Position numbers and translations under genes: made by a program. A stretch of DNA of 64,000 bases from Oenanthe sinensis (lineage: Eukaryota; Streptophyta; Magnoliopsida; Apiales; Apiaceae): NCBI GenBank assembly GCA_028671895.1, contig CM053799.1:51895455-51959454 (forward strand). Direction: 5' to 3'. Of the stretch, positions 12,630 to 24,985 are shown piece after piece (positions within the stretch are counted from its first letter, which is position 1; each line of letters starts with the position of its first letter). The notes under the pieces are model-generated. The model was not told where the DNA came from and did no database searches. It saw nothing but the letters and a program-made list of their open reading frames with translations.

Positions 12630-13367
12630 AAGGGAGATGAGGGGGCTAATAAAATTGATGATGGGTAGAAGAAGCAGTATGAAAAAATACATGACTTGTT
12701 CAAACATAATACTAGATGATTATTATTATAAAATCACAAGTACTAGTTGTAAAGATTGTATCCTTTCATGTATTCCTCACCAAATTATGGAGTGAACCTG
12801 TAAAGATTGTATCTTTTGTAGGAATTGTTGGCTATAATCTGTGAATATATACTTTTTAAAGATTGTATCTTTTTCATGTGTTGCTGTTTGAAATGGAAGA
12901 ATGCTTATTTCTCACAATTTACATCAACTCCTTTTCACCGAAGGCAGGGATTACCTTGTCAAATATAATGATGATCGCCAGGTATCTCGTATCGTTGTGT
13001 GCATCTAGGATTAATTATGGAATATGCTAGACTCTGTTTTCATAGATATTTGTATCATAATCAAGCTATCCCTTATTGTTGGTGCCAATCAAAGCTTGAA
13101 AATAAAACATGTCTTTGTGAGGTTAAGACAACCCTTTGTATTGCTAAAAATGAATAATAATCCCCCCTCGTTATAGAGATAAGGTTTACTTGTACAAAAG
13201 AACTCCTTACTCAGTAATTGCTAGAATTTAGGAACAACTATGTAACCACTACCCCATGATCACTGCCACATATAACTCCACAACTGAACTGCCAGATCTT
13301 TACAATTATAATTATTTATTACATATACCACTACTTATCCAAATATCTTGGATTAGGTTTAGTAATC
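12630..13367. other. Intergenic, no supported gene
   Basis: This holds fragments only. An open stretch at about 12,897-12,985 (plus strand, MLISHNLHQLL then FTEGRDYLVKYNDDRQ) could be an old exon ending at CAG|GTATCT, but no family is recognised and no partner exon was found. Confidence 0.4.
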
Positions 13368-13637
13368 CTAGTGGAACGTCGTGGCACCATCATCCTTGTA
13401 GCTCTTATCAGCTTGCTTGTTATTATACATTGTTCCATCATTACCCCCTTTATGAAAAGGAACCTTGTCCTCGAGGTTCCACATCTGTTTCAGGATAGCT
13501 TGAGTATCTTCCCATGTAGCTTCTTCAGTAGGTAAACCTTTCCACTGTATGAGACTTTCACTTTGGGATCGAAACACTATCTTCAGACGAAAATTTGGGA
13601 GTGAATATTTTGGGAGTGAGGTTGGTTCTTTTAACAT
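13368..13637 (-). pseudogene. C-terminal scrap of a Ty3/gypsy chromovirus polyprotein
   Basis: The 89-residue frame contains LIQWKGLPTEEATWED followed by LEDKVPFHKGGNDG. The W-K-G-L-P-x-x-E-A-T-W-E pattern is the chromodomain at the C-terminus of chromovirus (Tekay/Del-like) pol. LEDKV...GGNDG is the usual tail before the 3' UTR. No integrase, RT or LTR was recognised next to it, so it is an isolated relic. Confidence 0.8.
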
Positions 13638-14158
13638 TTTTATATCATGTTTGAAACTCTCGTGTTTTGTTTTAAAACCTTTGCCCTCTGTTTGTTTTCA
13701 TTCGTTTTTAATCATTACTAAAAAAATCCTAATTGGATATTTAATTGAAAATTGATTAATTTAGATGATAAGCAATTTATCATTTTAAAGATTTGTATAT
13801 TAAATAAATATTTAAACGGTCCGGTTGGAATGTGAAAGATGAGCCATTGAGCATTTTTTGTCTTGCTATGTCCGGCTCACTTTCACATATTTTCATAATA
13901 AATTAAAAGTATAGTTGATTCGTTCGGTTCAGCTCATTAAGATATTATCAAATAACCCCTTAATTAGCGAAAGAAACATTAATGTTTTATTACATGTCTT
14001 GGTTCATAAAAAAATTAAAATTTTTGAGAACCATAAGACCCCATTAAAATTATAACCATAAATTTGTCTTTATTTTATTAAAAACTAAATTATATATGCA
14101 CAGTTATTTTTAAATATTCCAATGATTGTTTAAGTTCTCAATTTCTCATGTTTTCATA

Positions 14159-14428
14159 CTCCCTTTGTCCCAACCATTTATTTACACTTTCCTTTTTCGG
14201 ATGTCCCTCTCAATTCTTTATATTTCAAAACTTTCTAAACATAATAAATTTTTATAATATAAAAATTACTCTCATCCATTACTTTCATCCACTTCTCCAT
14301 TTCTATCAATTAAATATTGATAGTCTCATCACTTTACCCACTTTTCTTACTTTTCTCACTACTTTATATAATTTCCTTAAAGCTCCGTGCCCCATCCAAT
14401 TGTAAACAAATGGGTCGGACAGAGAGAG
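14159..14428. mobile_element. Stowaway-type MITE (Tc1/mariner)
   Basis: The 270-bp element begins CTCCCTTTGTCCC and ends with the near inverse GGTCGGACAGAGAGAG. It is flanked by TA on both sides (14157-14158 and 14429-14430). The CTCCCTCCGTCCC-like end and TA duplication define Stowaway elements. The interior is T-rich and non-coding. Confidence 0.85.
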
Positions 14429-14576
14429 TATTAATTTGGTTCTCCAAGTAATATTTAAATTCTTTTAAATCAACCAATATGGTCATGAGAGTGAATTGAT
14501 ATACATTAAGATAGATGGACTCGTGTAGATATAACTCTTGATAAACATAGACAAGTAGGGCTGTTAAACGAACAGA

Positions 14577-14770
14577 GCTTTTAACGAACAGCTCGAGCTC
14601 GGCTCGTTAAGGGCTCGATTCGGCTCGGTTCGTTAAGGGCTCGAGCTCGAGCTCGAACATGATTTTTGTTCGTTAAGCTTAACGAGCTCGAGCCGAGCTT
14701 TGGAGTGTTCGACTCGAGCTCGGCTCGAGTTCGGCTCGAGTTCGGCTCGTTCGGCTCGGCTCTTTAAAGC
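14577..14770. repeat. hAT left subterminal repeats
   Basis: This is a dense array of GCTCGAGCTCGGCTCG / TTCGGCTCG motifs in both orientations, far more GC-rich than its surroundings. The right end (23,412-23,620) mirrors it. In characterised hAT elements such subterminal motifs bind transposase; that role is inferred here. Confidence 0.8.
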
Positions 14771-14892
14771 TCGAAAAAAATGCATATATCCTGAATATTT
14801 TTATAATATTACCCTGCCTTTATAATTTTAAGATCATACAATCCACATAACAAAAACCATCACAAAATTACATATTCTTCAAATATTACATC

Positions 14893-15141
14893 TCAAACTC
14901 TCAAAGCAACTGCCAACATAAACTCCATCAAAAGATTACAAAATGTCAAAATACAAATATGAGTGATCTTTTCAGGAACAGAGATCTTGTGAGGCACTTT
15001 GGATGCAGATCGTGGAGAGATCTTATAGGGAACTTCTGAAGACGCACTTTGAGCAGAGAGCCTTCGAAATACTTCTGGAAGACTGGATTGCGGAGAATTT
15101 TCTTGAGCCACCTCAGAAGAACTTTTTCTGCAACCAAACAA
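14893..15141 (-). other. Exon-like open frame inside hAT, unassigned
   Basis: On the minus strand, a TTTGGTTGCAG acceptor-like sequence at about 15,131 opens a serine-rich frame with a repeated idea (SSEVPYKISPRSASKVPHKI). A second frame is also open over most of the stretch. No family is recognised. It could be an exon of the element or a captured host piece. Confidence 0.3.
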
Positions 15142-15192
15142 GTCAAATGGGAGTCAATGACTGATCTGACATACAAAATTAAACAGCCACGT

Positions 15193-15310
15193 TAAGAATT
15201 AGTTCAGATCGCGCACAAGAGAAGATGCAAATGGGGTAACAAAATTATCCTCAGGCTCAGCATCATAAATATAAGGTTCACTACTACTACCAGTCATCAA
15301 TTGGTGAATC
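15193..15310 (-). other. Short ORF inside hAT, unassigned
   Basis: The minus-strand ATG at 15310 opens a 38-codon frame ending at TAA. It contains SSSEPYIYDAEPEDNF and VTPFASSLVRDLN and has a clear protein-like composition. It may be the 3' exon of a captured or element-encoded gene; the family is not recognised. Between it and the transposase (15.3-17.3 kb) I see no other coding signal. Confidence 0.3.
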
Positions 15311-17359
15311 ATTTTGAAGGTTCAAAGAAATTTATGCAGAAGACTAAATTATATGAAAATTATGAGGGGTAATCAAGCATTTTATAAAAGGCCTCTTAAA
15401 TTAAGATAGAAAAACATACCAGCTTATAATATCATGATATTTGGAATGCTTATATGCAGAAAGAAGTGACGTGGATTTTAAAAAGATATAATGAAAATGT
15501 CTGTGCAAGAAACTGCATTGTGTACACGTAAGAATGATTTATAATATTTTTGTATTGTAAGTTTGTAAATACAATTAACAGAATATGAGCCATAAAACAT
15601 AATCCTGATTCCTGAACCCTCAATAGGATGCAACAAGGATGGTAAAAAAGCACATACATAATGCAACTGCAATTCCTTGTGCATATGCACTTCGAAAGTT
15701 ATAGTCAATATATTTTTCAAGAATTATGTAAACAATTAATATATCTAGAATATAAATAACAGCTGTAACATACATTTGGCACATACTGAGCTTTTATAGT
15801 ACAGAAAGACGCATAAAGCAACTACCTTTTCAGAAAAAGTGTAAAGCAAATTGACTATTTCTATTTCTATATATACTTGATTAAAATGATACATTGCAGA
15901 AGTGGAAGTGCATGTAAGACAGTGTCATCTGAGATACTCAGTTTTATACTCTAAACAAAGATAATATTGTCCTTAATCCATGTAGCTAATTAGTTTGTAA
16001 TTATAATTAAGTACAGATTAGGAAGGAAACATATATCATTAAAGTTGTTGTGGATATGAGAAATAATGCTAACCATCCCTGCAACTGCAATCACCATCTA
16101 TTCATCTCTACTTTTGGCAGTATTGTTTTACAGACAATATTAATTTCAAGTTACAATAAAAAAAATAACTCATCTGCGTGTAAAAAAAAAGTGACTCACG
16201 TAAAATGAAACGGAGACGGAGAGCGGATTAGAATGAAAGACATAAATAGTTTCCCCGTTCTAGTGAACAAATTTTAAGGATCTATACTATACATAACAGG
16301 AAGAAAAGAAGAGCATTTACAATATAGAAGCAAATGAAGAAAAAGAAAGAATGCAGACTTGAATTATTATTAGTACATAGAAAAGCAAGAATAAGAACAA
16401 ATTAGAAGCAAAGATCTGAGTTGGATAACCTTGATGCTCAGAATGATATGACACAAAATAAAATTGTCCTTACTTGCATATATACAAAATAAAGATACAC
16501 ACTTAACCAAGAGGCAAGAAGGCAATATACATATATACACAAACATACATGTGCACACCAATAACAACATGTCGAGTATTTTTCAACTTATAAGTAACTT
16601 ATACCATCAGCACAACATGGGCTGAATAACAAGCGTATAAACATAATATAAAAGAACATACCTCTGATCAAATGGTAGAAATTTAACTTAGCTTGTGGAA
16701 AAGATTGAATGAGTCTTTATTCAGTAGTAGCATTGTTGATAAGATGTTGTTCTGTTGAGCTGCCAGTCAATGTGAAGTTGTGTACAGAGAGAGGGGGGGT
16801 GTTCAAAAAAAAGTGCAGGTGAATCTGGTACCAAAAAAAATGTAATAAACTCACATTGATTTCTTATGGCAGAGAGTAGGCAGCAATGAAAAAGAAAGAG
16901 AAGACTTGTGCGTTTATATTTAGAAAAATACTACTAGGCTACTAGTCTACTAGTCTACTAATACTGTATTCTGTATCTGTTACTATGAATGATGAGTTAT
17001 GGAGTTGTTGTGAACTGTCTGGAGTTTATATATCAATCTAAGATATTAAGCATAAATTAAAACTATACCAAGTTTTAGAAAATTCACAGGGATTCTAAGA
17101 TAAGTCTATCAAACTTACCTTGCTTTAGGAGTCTGCATATCTTTATCTACCTTCCTACTAATACAATAAAATGGGTGTTTATCTTTATCTACTAGTAAGA
17201 TTCTGAATTGGATTGAACCTGAATAAAAGCTGGGAGAAAAGGATGTGCTGTTCAATCCAAATGTATGACAATATCCTTTTCTTTGTCTTCCTTCTGCATA
17301 TAAAAAATAATAAAAAATAGGTCAGATCTGTGTTTTAAACATGTCAGGCTAAAAATAGG

Positions 17360-19462
17360 TCAGACCTTACATATATTAATGTAATAATACAATAATACCT
17401 CTTTATATTTTTTCAGTCCATATAGTTCACGCACCCAATCGGCTCCGCACAACAACACTTCAACAGTTTCAGGTTTTAAACAAGAGCGATGAGGTTCAAT
17501 CACTCTACTACCGGCGCTAAAAGTTGACTCTGAAGCCACAGTACTAATAGGTATACTTAACACATCAGATGCCATCTTAGACAAAATAGGATATTTTGAA
17601 GTGTTTGTTTTCCACCAAGCTAGAGTGTCGAATTTTGAACTTGGAACAACAATTTTCTCACTCAAGTACTCTTCCAATTCTGATTTTGCGGGCTCAAGAC
17701 TACAACCATTTGCCCGAATAAAACTCTCATAATCATCTAGGCCCTTTGGTGTTTCCCTTTGCTCATTAATGAAATTAGTATCGGAAGAAGATATTTCACT
17801 TGATTCATTCCTCTCTTTATTAGTATCTTTGTCTTCCTTGCAATATTCTAAATACAAATCATTCAAAGCATTCATCAAATAAGTCAAATTAAAATCTGAA
17901 TCACCCGCAATGGGATAAAGTGTAGGGAAACAAAAGGTTGGAAGTTTCATTTTAAAACATGGATCCATGACGGCACCAATCGACATTATCAAATTAGTTT
18001 CACCCCGATATTTCTCAAACTTTAATTCCATTGCTCGCGCCATCGCTCGAATATGCGGATTTGGGTGAATTGCCTTTTTGTCTATTACTTGCTTAACTCT
18101 CCTTATTTCTGATAAAAACAAGTTTGAAGTTGAATACCCCGTCCCCGAAACAACTTTTGTGACATCAGAAAAAACCTCAAGAAAGGAACATACACCTTCA
18201 ACTCTATCCCAGTCCTCTTTACTTGGTACATAATTTTTAAACGCATCATCAGATGTGGAATATATTAAAAAAACATCTTTGAACTCAATAGCACATGACA
18301 TTATATTATAGGTCGAATTCCAACGAGTTGAAACATCCAAAATTAATTTCTTACATTTCAAGCCTAATGAATTGGAAATTTTAGCAAACTTAGTTCTACG
18401 ACCTTCTGAGGCTGCCACATATTTAACCCCATCCCGAATTTTATCAACTATTTCCTTAGTTGGTTCTAACCCATCCTGCACACATAAATTCAATATATGC
18501 GCACAACATGGTGCATGAAACATTCTACCCTCAATTGACAAATTTCTCCTAACACTAAACGTTTGTTTTAAATATGGCAAAGCAACATCATTTGCCGAAG
18601 CATTATCCACAGTCAATGTCCCAATTTTATCAATAATCCCCCATTCATTCAAACACTTAAACAACGCCTCTGAAATTACAAGACCACTATGTGGGGGAGG
18701 GACATTACAAAAATTAAGAACCCTCATGTTAAGCTTCCAATCATAATCAATCCAATGACCAGTGACAACCATATATCCAATTTTCTGATGTGACGAAGTC
18801 CACATGTCTGTTGTAATATGAATCTTTCTAACAGATTTGAAAGTTTCTCTTAATTTGCTTTTTTCAATTTCATAAGTACTAACACAATCTTTTTTAACAG
18901 TTTGCCTATTAATTTTCTGCCAAAAAGGGGTAGCTTTTCTCATAAGCACATCAAACATGAAACTTTCAGCATGCCTAAATGGTAATTCATTTACTAAAAT
19001 ATAATGGGAAACGACTTTTCTCATCTCAGCATGATCATATTTGAAATTACCAAGTGTTACCTCAGATGCGCTCGCATCGCTCGGCTGAAACTGAAGTTGT
19101 GTTTGATTTGTACGTCCATGTGCAATCAGGCATTTATCCACGTGCCTATTGAACGTTGTTGTGCACCCCGTACTGCCGCATTTCATTCGTAATTTGCATA
19201 ATTTACACACTGCCCACTTCTGATTTTTCTCCTCAACAAGGTCCAAATACGGCCAACAACGAGATTTCTTCGTTCTTGATTTTTTCTAGTAAGGATTCTC
19301 TTGATTAGATTGCTGAGTATCAAGGTGAGTATCAATGTTGTTACTTTTTCGTTTTCTTGAAATCTCCTCTTGTTCAGGTTGTTGGGTGTCTTTATCATCA
19401 CCAGTGTCTGCAGATTCTGATTTATCACCAAGACTTCTTGACTGTTCAAATTCAGCCTCCAT
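17360..19462 (-). pseudogene. hAT-family transposase (BED zinc finger), one in-frame stop
   Basis: The protein cuts and pastes the surrounding element. From an ATG at 19462 the frame runs about 700 codons to a stop at 17360, broken only by one TAG (19286-19288) about 58 codons in. After the stop come: BED zinc finger CKLC...RHVDKC (C2HC, about 19,210-19,130); RNase H-like catalytic core with TTDMWTS and TLTVDNASAN; a CCAHILNLCVQDGL segment and DVSTRWNSTYN; and the hAT C-terminal dimerisation region (SIPISTVASESTFSAGSRVI) near 17,550. It looks like the plant RICESLEEPER/DAYSLEEPER-type branch. A splice acceptor (TTATTGCAG) ends 7 nt before the ATG, so the message probably has a spliced leader. 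The stop removes the N-terminus of the BED region unless re-initiation or a downstream start is used. Confidence 0.9.
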
Positions 19463-19593
19463 TATAAATCTGCAATAACATATTCAATTTGTATGTAAAA
19501 GACTGCTAAGTACAATTATGCATATATAATGACTGAGGAGCGGAGAGGTTCATCATGAAAACCTGCACGTGAATTACGAAACATTCTGATTCA

Positions 19594-19925
<332 letters not shown>

Positions 19926-20411
19926 CTGCACAAGCGCAATTCCATTCTTATTAGAGGCACAATTTTTCAGAAGTTTCATGACTGATAACACAAGAGCCCA
20001 ATTTTTAAGATTGAATGAGTGAATTAAAACACTTTAAAGCATTCCAGAACTTTACTCTCATTCTGAATGAAAGATGAGTACATCATTGAGCAAATCAAGC
20101 TACTCAAAGACTTACTCTGAGCTTGTTATTAACTAGAAACTGAAAGTCATTTAATTTGACTTGCCTATCTTATACATACTGTTACATCCCTAAGTAGAAA
20201 ACCAAGACCTTATCTGTAGACTAGAAGAGGAGTATAATATTAATGGTGAAAACTGTTTGCATGGACATCAGGGAAGGAGGAGTACAAAGATAAGAGAAGG
20301 TTCCTGTATGGAGAGTACAAGGATAACAATACAATCATTTGTAGTCTACCAAATTGCCAATAACATTGTTGGTGGTAGTTGATTAGCATTTAAAGTATCA
20401 TTTTTCCTCAG

Positions 20412-20720
20412 ATATCTGAGAAGGTGAAACCACATCCAGTAGTTATAAGCATGTTAACTACAGTCGAAGATATTATACCCAAGTGGAAAATAGTTCCCAC
20501 AAAGGATGTTATTGACTCAGCTTTCAAGGACCCTGTTAAGCGAGAAGAGGTAATGATATTTATTATTGATTACCAACTTGCTGAATTAGCGAAATGCAAT
20601 ATCTAAAGAGTAACTTTGTACAAACAGGCCTTTGATCTCTCCTTTTTAAATATGCAGATACGTGGTAATAGACTTATTTACCAAGACAACCCCCGACTGA
20701 AAACAGCCCTAGAAATGTAG
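20412..20720 (+). pseudogene. Captured MAGL / caffeoylshikimate-esterase-like fragment (two exons)
   Basis: Exon 1 (20412-20549, 46 codons) follows a CCTCAG acceptor and encodes KPHPVVISMLTTVEDIIPKW then KIVPTKDVIDSAFKDPVKRE. Exon 2 (20658-20720) encodes IRGNRLIYQDNPRLKTALEM and runs straight into TAG. These are consecutive segments of plant alpha/beta-hydrolases of the monoacylglycerol lipase family, which includes caffeoylshikimate esterase. The nucleophile elbow and catalytic triad are absent. It is on the strand opposite to the transposase and the adenosine kinase piece. The break after ALEM marks the junction with another fragment. Confidence 0.88.
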
Positions 20721-20835
20721 CCCATGAGATGATGGCAGAAGAAGCAGCAGTAGCAAGACTATCACTACGCCATGCTCGGAGATGAGTGAACCCAATCAGT
20801 ACTGAACACTCCCCAATTGTTCCAGCTATGAGTAC
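20721..20835 (-). pseudogene. Captured fragment of an unidentified membrane-like protein
   Basis: Abutting the hydrolase fragment, the minus strand is open and protein-like: AGTIGECSVLIGFTHLRAWR then SDSLATAASSAIISWA. Hydrophobic segments either side of THLRAWRSDS suggest a membrane protein. No family is assigned. Its orientation and composition differ from both neighbours, consistent with a separate capture. Confidence 0.45.
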
Positions 20836-21812
20836 AAATATAATAAATATAAAATAAATTAAATAATGCCTCAAATATGTGTGTTTATATTATAAAAAAA
20901 TAAGTTGAAAAATACCTCAAAATTACTTAATTTTTTCCACCTAAAACTAACTTTAAATTAAAAGATTTAAGTGTACACATTTCGCGGCCCTCAAGCTTCA
21001 ATAAGTTTCAGGTTATTGCTTATAATGATGTTGTCAAAATTATATTTAAAAAATTTATAAATATTAAATTAAATATAACAAAAAAAAAATCTTTATTTGG
21101 ATTTCAATCTATTTGCCAAAGAAATTTTGTGCCTCTGCAAACTACCCGTATTTATGCCTAATTTTCTCAGGATTTGTGAACATAAACCAAGATTATATGC
21201 AGTGAGAAGACAACCAGAGAAAATCTCATGGATCTAAGTTACACAAGGTCAATCGAAAAATTATATGAGCTGACATCATTCTAATAATATGTAAATGGTT
21301 AAACTTTTAACAAAACCCAATGTTATCAATCACATGTATATACAAACACAATATGTTCAACAAAAGTCAATGTAATCAATCATACATACAGTAATGCACT
21401 CAATGATTAACATTCAACATTAAGTTGCCCAAACATAAATTTTGTACTAATTCAAGAACAATTAATTTGTAACAACTCCTGCTCCTACAGAAGTATCAAC
21501 CATCTCACTCTGTGCATATATCATACACGAACATTCCAATAATATGAACACTTCCTATTGCCATTTTTATAAGGATTAAGCAACGAAAGAAAATTAAAAA
21601 CGCTGTGTAAGGTTATAAAGAGCTTGTATGATCTTTTCCCGAATTTCCAAGCTTACCAGAAAGTCCAAAACAGAAACTATTTAACTTTTTTTTTTTAGAA
21701 TTTACATGCCCTGTATATCACTATAACAAAAGAGCAAAGCAGAAACAACAATCGCATATACAAAACGAGAGAGTAGAAACAAAATAAGAGAGAATAAAGT
21801 AAAGGGTATGAC

Positions 21813-21922
21813 CTGCTATACGAATAACGAGATCTGCTCCTATCTCTCCGGCTGCTCCGGCGACGACCCACCGGCGACGGCGACCGTGAATATCTCCGTC
21901 TATACGACGGCGACCTTGACAA
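21813..21922 (-). pseudogene. Captured first coding exon of an SR (serine/arginine-rich) protein
   Basis: The minus strand encodes SRSPSYRRRYSRSPSPVGRR then RSSRRDRSRSRYSYSR and ends at a good donor (AGCAG|GTCATACC). RS/SP repeats of this kind begin plant SR splicing factors or RS-domain cyclophilins; the exact gene cannot be told from 37 residues. The triplet at the expected start is TTG, not ATG, so the original start may be mutated. It faces the transposase. Confidence 0.7.
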
Positions 21923-22200
21923 GTCTCCAGGGACTTACGATTGCGTGTATATTGTGTGTGAATTTCAATTAGGAAAGTTAGGGATTCAGGAATTTGATTT
22001 GAGATTTGAGAGTGAATGAGTAGTATAAGGATTTGTTAGTTTTCGAAATCAGGGATTACAACATGAAGACTGAGGCCATGAAGGGATGTATTTTGATGAG
22101 GAGATCACGAATATGTGATTCATTGTATTGAACGAGGTCGGAATCGACTAAATACGGTAAATCGCCGATTTAGGGTTAGAGACAGTCGAGCGGCGCGAGA
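21923..22200 (-). promoter_or_regulatory. Captured 5' leader/promoter of the SR gene, with telo-box
   Basis: On the minus strand this segment precedes the SR exon. It contains AACCCTAA (plus 22,174-22,181 region, TTAGGGTT), a telo-box typical of plant promoters of translation and RNA-processing genes, and a CT-rich leader. It lies upstream of the adenosine kinase exons and the transposase in the same direction, so it could drive transcription through them. That role is inference. Confidence 0.45.
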
Positions 22201-22584
22201 TTTCTAAATGACGTGTGATTTCAATAATGTATATATGTATATTGTGTTTCTTTAAAATCAACGGCTCGATTTAAAGTGTGTTTCTTTGGACGGTGTAGAT
22301 GGGCTGAATCCATGATCCGCGTCAAAAAAACCGACCACTCACACGATGCCACGTCACTGACCGTACATACATATATATATATATATATAATTTTAAAAAC
22401 ATTTTTAAATTACATTTTAAAAATGTATATATAATATAAAAATTTCCAGAAAATTCACAAATATTCAGAAAATTATTCTTTATCAGAATATAATTTTTCT
22501 TAAATATTTATTATCAAAAAATAATTTTGGAGAATTTCTAAATGAATTTAAATATATGAAATAAATTAATAAATTGCTTCTAAA

Positions 22585-23230
22585 TGAATTTTTATTTTTT
22601 AAAAATTTGGGAATATAACTAAATTAGATATATCTTGACATCTGTACAGTTGGATCATCAAGAAATATTTTTTAGAAAATAGAAACAACAATCCGTGACA
22701 AAATACTAGTTACTTGTACTAGTCTGAATAGTAGTGATCTACTGAGATCTCCAACCAAATTAATTTTTTATTTTTGGAAAATTTGGGAATATCAATAAAT
22801 TAGATATATCTTGACATCCGTACGGTTGGATCGTCGATAAGTATTTTTTTAAAAATAGAAACAACAATCTGTGAAAAAACACTAGTTACTAGTACTAGTG
22901 ATAATAATAATGATCTACTAAGATGTCCAATCAAATTAATTTTTTATTTTTTGAAATTTTAAGAATATCAATAAATTAGATATATCTTAACATCGGTACG
23001 GTTGGATCGTCGAGAAATATTTTTAAAAAATAGAAACAACAATCCGTGACAAAGCACTAGTTACTAGTACTAGTGATAATAATAATGATCTACTAAGATC
23101 TCCAACCAAATTAATTTTTTATTTTTTGAAATGTTATGAATATCAATAAATTAGATATATCTTGACATCTGTACGGTTGGATCGTCGAGAAATATTTTTT
23201 AAAAAATAGAAACAACAATTCGTACGGTTG
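22585..23230. repeat. Internal tandem repeats of hAT, ~4 units of ~172 bp
   Basis: Each unit carries AATTAGATATATCTTGACAT, then GTACGGTTGGATCGTCGA, then AGAAACAACAATCCGTGACA, then a CTAGTTACTAGTACTAGT palindrome. Units start near 22,585, 22,757, 22,936 and 23,108, the last one partial. They diverge slightly, so they are older than the insertion. Confidence 0.85.
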
Positions 23231-23411
23231 TATCAAATCTTGTTTTTTGTATTTATAATTAAATAACTTGGTAATTGGTTGTTAATATTTTATTACAATA
23301 TTAAAAAATAAATTTAATAATTTAACTCGGCAGTTCAAACTAAATGATTTCTCATTTATTATTATTATTTTGACTTATAAATTATGAATTAATTTAAAAA
23401 TATATAATATA

Positions 23412-23620
23412 ATTGTTCGCGAACAGTTCGAGCTCGGCTCTAGCTCGGCTCGGCCCGAGGTTGTTCGTGAACAACTCGAGTTCGGCTCGGTTCAGTCAAA
23501 ACTCGGCTCGGTTCGTTAAGAATTCAGCTCGGTTCGTTATGGTCAAAGCTCGGCTCGGTTCGTTTAGGTCAAAGCTCGGCTCGGTTCGGTCAAAGTTCGG
23601 CTCGGTTCGGTTCGTTTAAC
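23412..23620. repeat. hAT right subterminal repeats
   Basis: Repeated GCTCGGCTCGGTTCG / GTTCGTTTAGGTCAAAGCTC motifs run up to the right terminal inverted repeat. The open frame across this block is an artefact of the repeats. Confidence 0.8.
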
Positions 23621-24243
23621 AGCCCTATAGACAAGTATCTATGCAGTTGGCACTATACATAATGTACATATGAAATAGTATACTATGCTTCTTTCATTCT
23701 CCGTGATAAACTTATATCTGAGATTGTAGGCAAGTAGAGAAAACAAGAGTATACATTTCTGTGTTCTAACTTCTGACTGTTCTCTGAATCGAACTGTAGA
23801 GTTCGGAATAACAGGTATGGGATAAGATGATATGCTCCTAGGGTGCATGGAGTTAAAGTTTGAGTTATATATTCTATTGAAATTTGTGTTCTGTTATTAC
23901 GCAACTATCACTATATAAATCAAACTATATGTGACTAGTATGTTTGGTCAATATGATTAGCCATTTAGATTCTAGTATATATCCTGATATAGGACAAGAA
24001 TTAAGAAGATATGAAACATTTTTTACATTGCTCTGTTGGCAGAAACTAGAATATTCTTAATATACATATCAAATTATCATTTAGCTTTATGAAAAATCAA
24101 AATTAATTATATTATTAAATAACGACATATAACTAATACAATCTAATTTATTAATTCCTTGCTCTGCATCGAATTCTGAAAATCCAGCATTTGTATGCTT
24201 CATGGTTTTCAAACTTTGTTCCACTTACTAATCCTACTTGTAG

Positions 24244-24757
24244 GTTCGGTTTTCTGAGCTTGTTGGAAAGAGGATCATTCTCTTTTTCGAGGGCAATCGA
24301 GAAGAGGGTGATGAATTTCGTAAAAATAAGGTAGTCAACTTTCTAGGCATGTTAAAAGAAAGGTACATCGCCATGAGAAATACGAGGGCTCAGTTTGAAG
24401 TGATATACATCGCCATGGTTTGTATCACATGCATCGGAGTTGTTACCTATTGATCTTAGTTTGTATTGTTGTTATTGTCACCTATCGGCGGTGCCTGTTT
24501 CTTGTCCTTGTTCGTGTGGTGAAAGGCGTCGAACTTCCTCAATGCTTGCCTTTGATCGAGATGGCAGAGTTGTCAGAAAATCGATAGAGCTTTCTTTTGG
24601 GCATCTTGTTTTCCCCTTTTATGATGGCAGTATGGAAAAGGAGGCCTTTTTTGAAATCAGTAATTTTTACGATTATATTGATGCAGACCGCTATCATCAT
24701 GGGATTCTGATCAACTCATACTTCAGAAATTATAATATACCTCAGTTATATTGTTAG
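24244..24757 (+). pseudogene. Thioredoxin-fold / nucleoredoxin-like gene fragment
   Basis: A TGTAG acceptor at 24,242 opens an exon (24244-24417) encoding FSELVGKRIILFFEGNREEG, then FLGMLKERYIAMRNTRAQFE and VIYIAM before a GT. A second open stretch (about 24,527-24,757) encodes SSMLAFDRDGRVVRKSIELS then FGHLVFPFYDGSMEKEAF. The pattern (GKxIxLFF...L...FEVIYI, later LAFDRDGRVV) follows nucleoredoxin-type thioredoxin folds of plant DC1-like proteins. No CxxC redox motif is seen. I could not find a splice that keeps both stretches in phase, and upstream exons are missing, so it is treated as a remnant. Confidence 0.5.
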
Positions 24758-24985
24758 TCAGCTTCTTTTAATGGCTAACATAATCATTTGTTATCTGTTT
24801 ATTTGAGAAATGCTAGTAGCAAGGGTACTAGAAAATAGTTGTATAATAGATATTACAGTAAGAGTTTGTATAACTAGTTATTCATTCATTCCTACTAAAC
24901 TGATATTTTCTTTGAAAGATATAAATTTTTTTTTTGACTGCATATCTTTGAAAGATTATTTACAGATGCATATGCTGTATGTTTG

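Noticed and set aside
23413..23619. 68-codon frame rich in LGSVRSK-type repeats
   Set aside because: It is generated by the hAT subterminal repeats.
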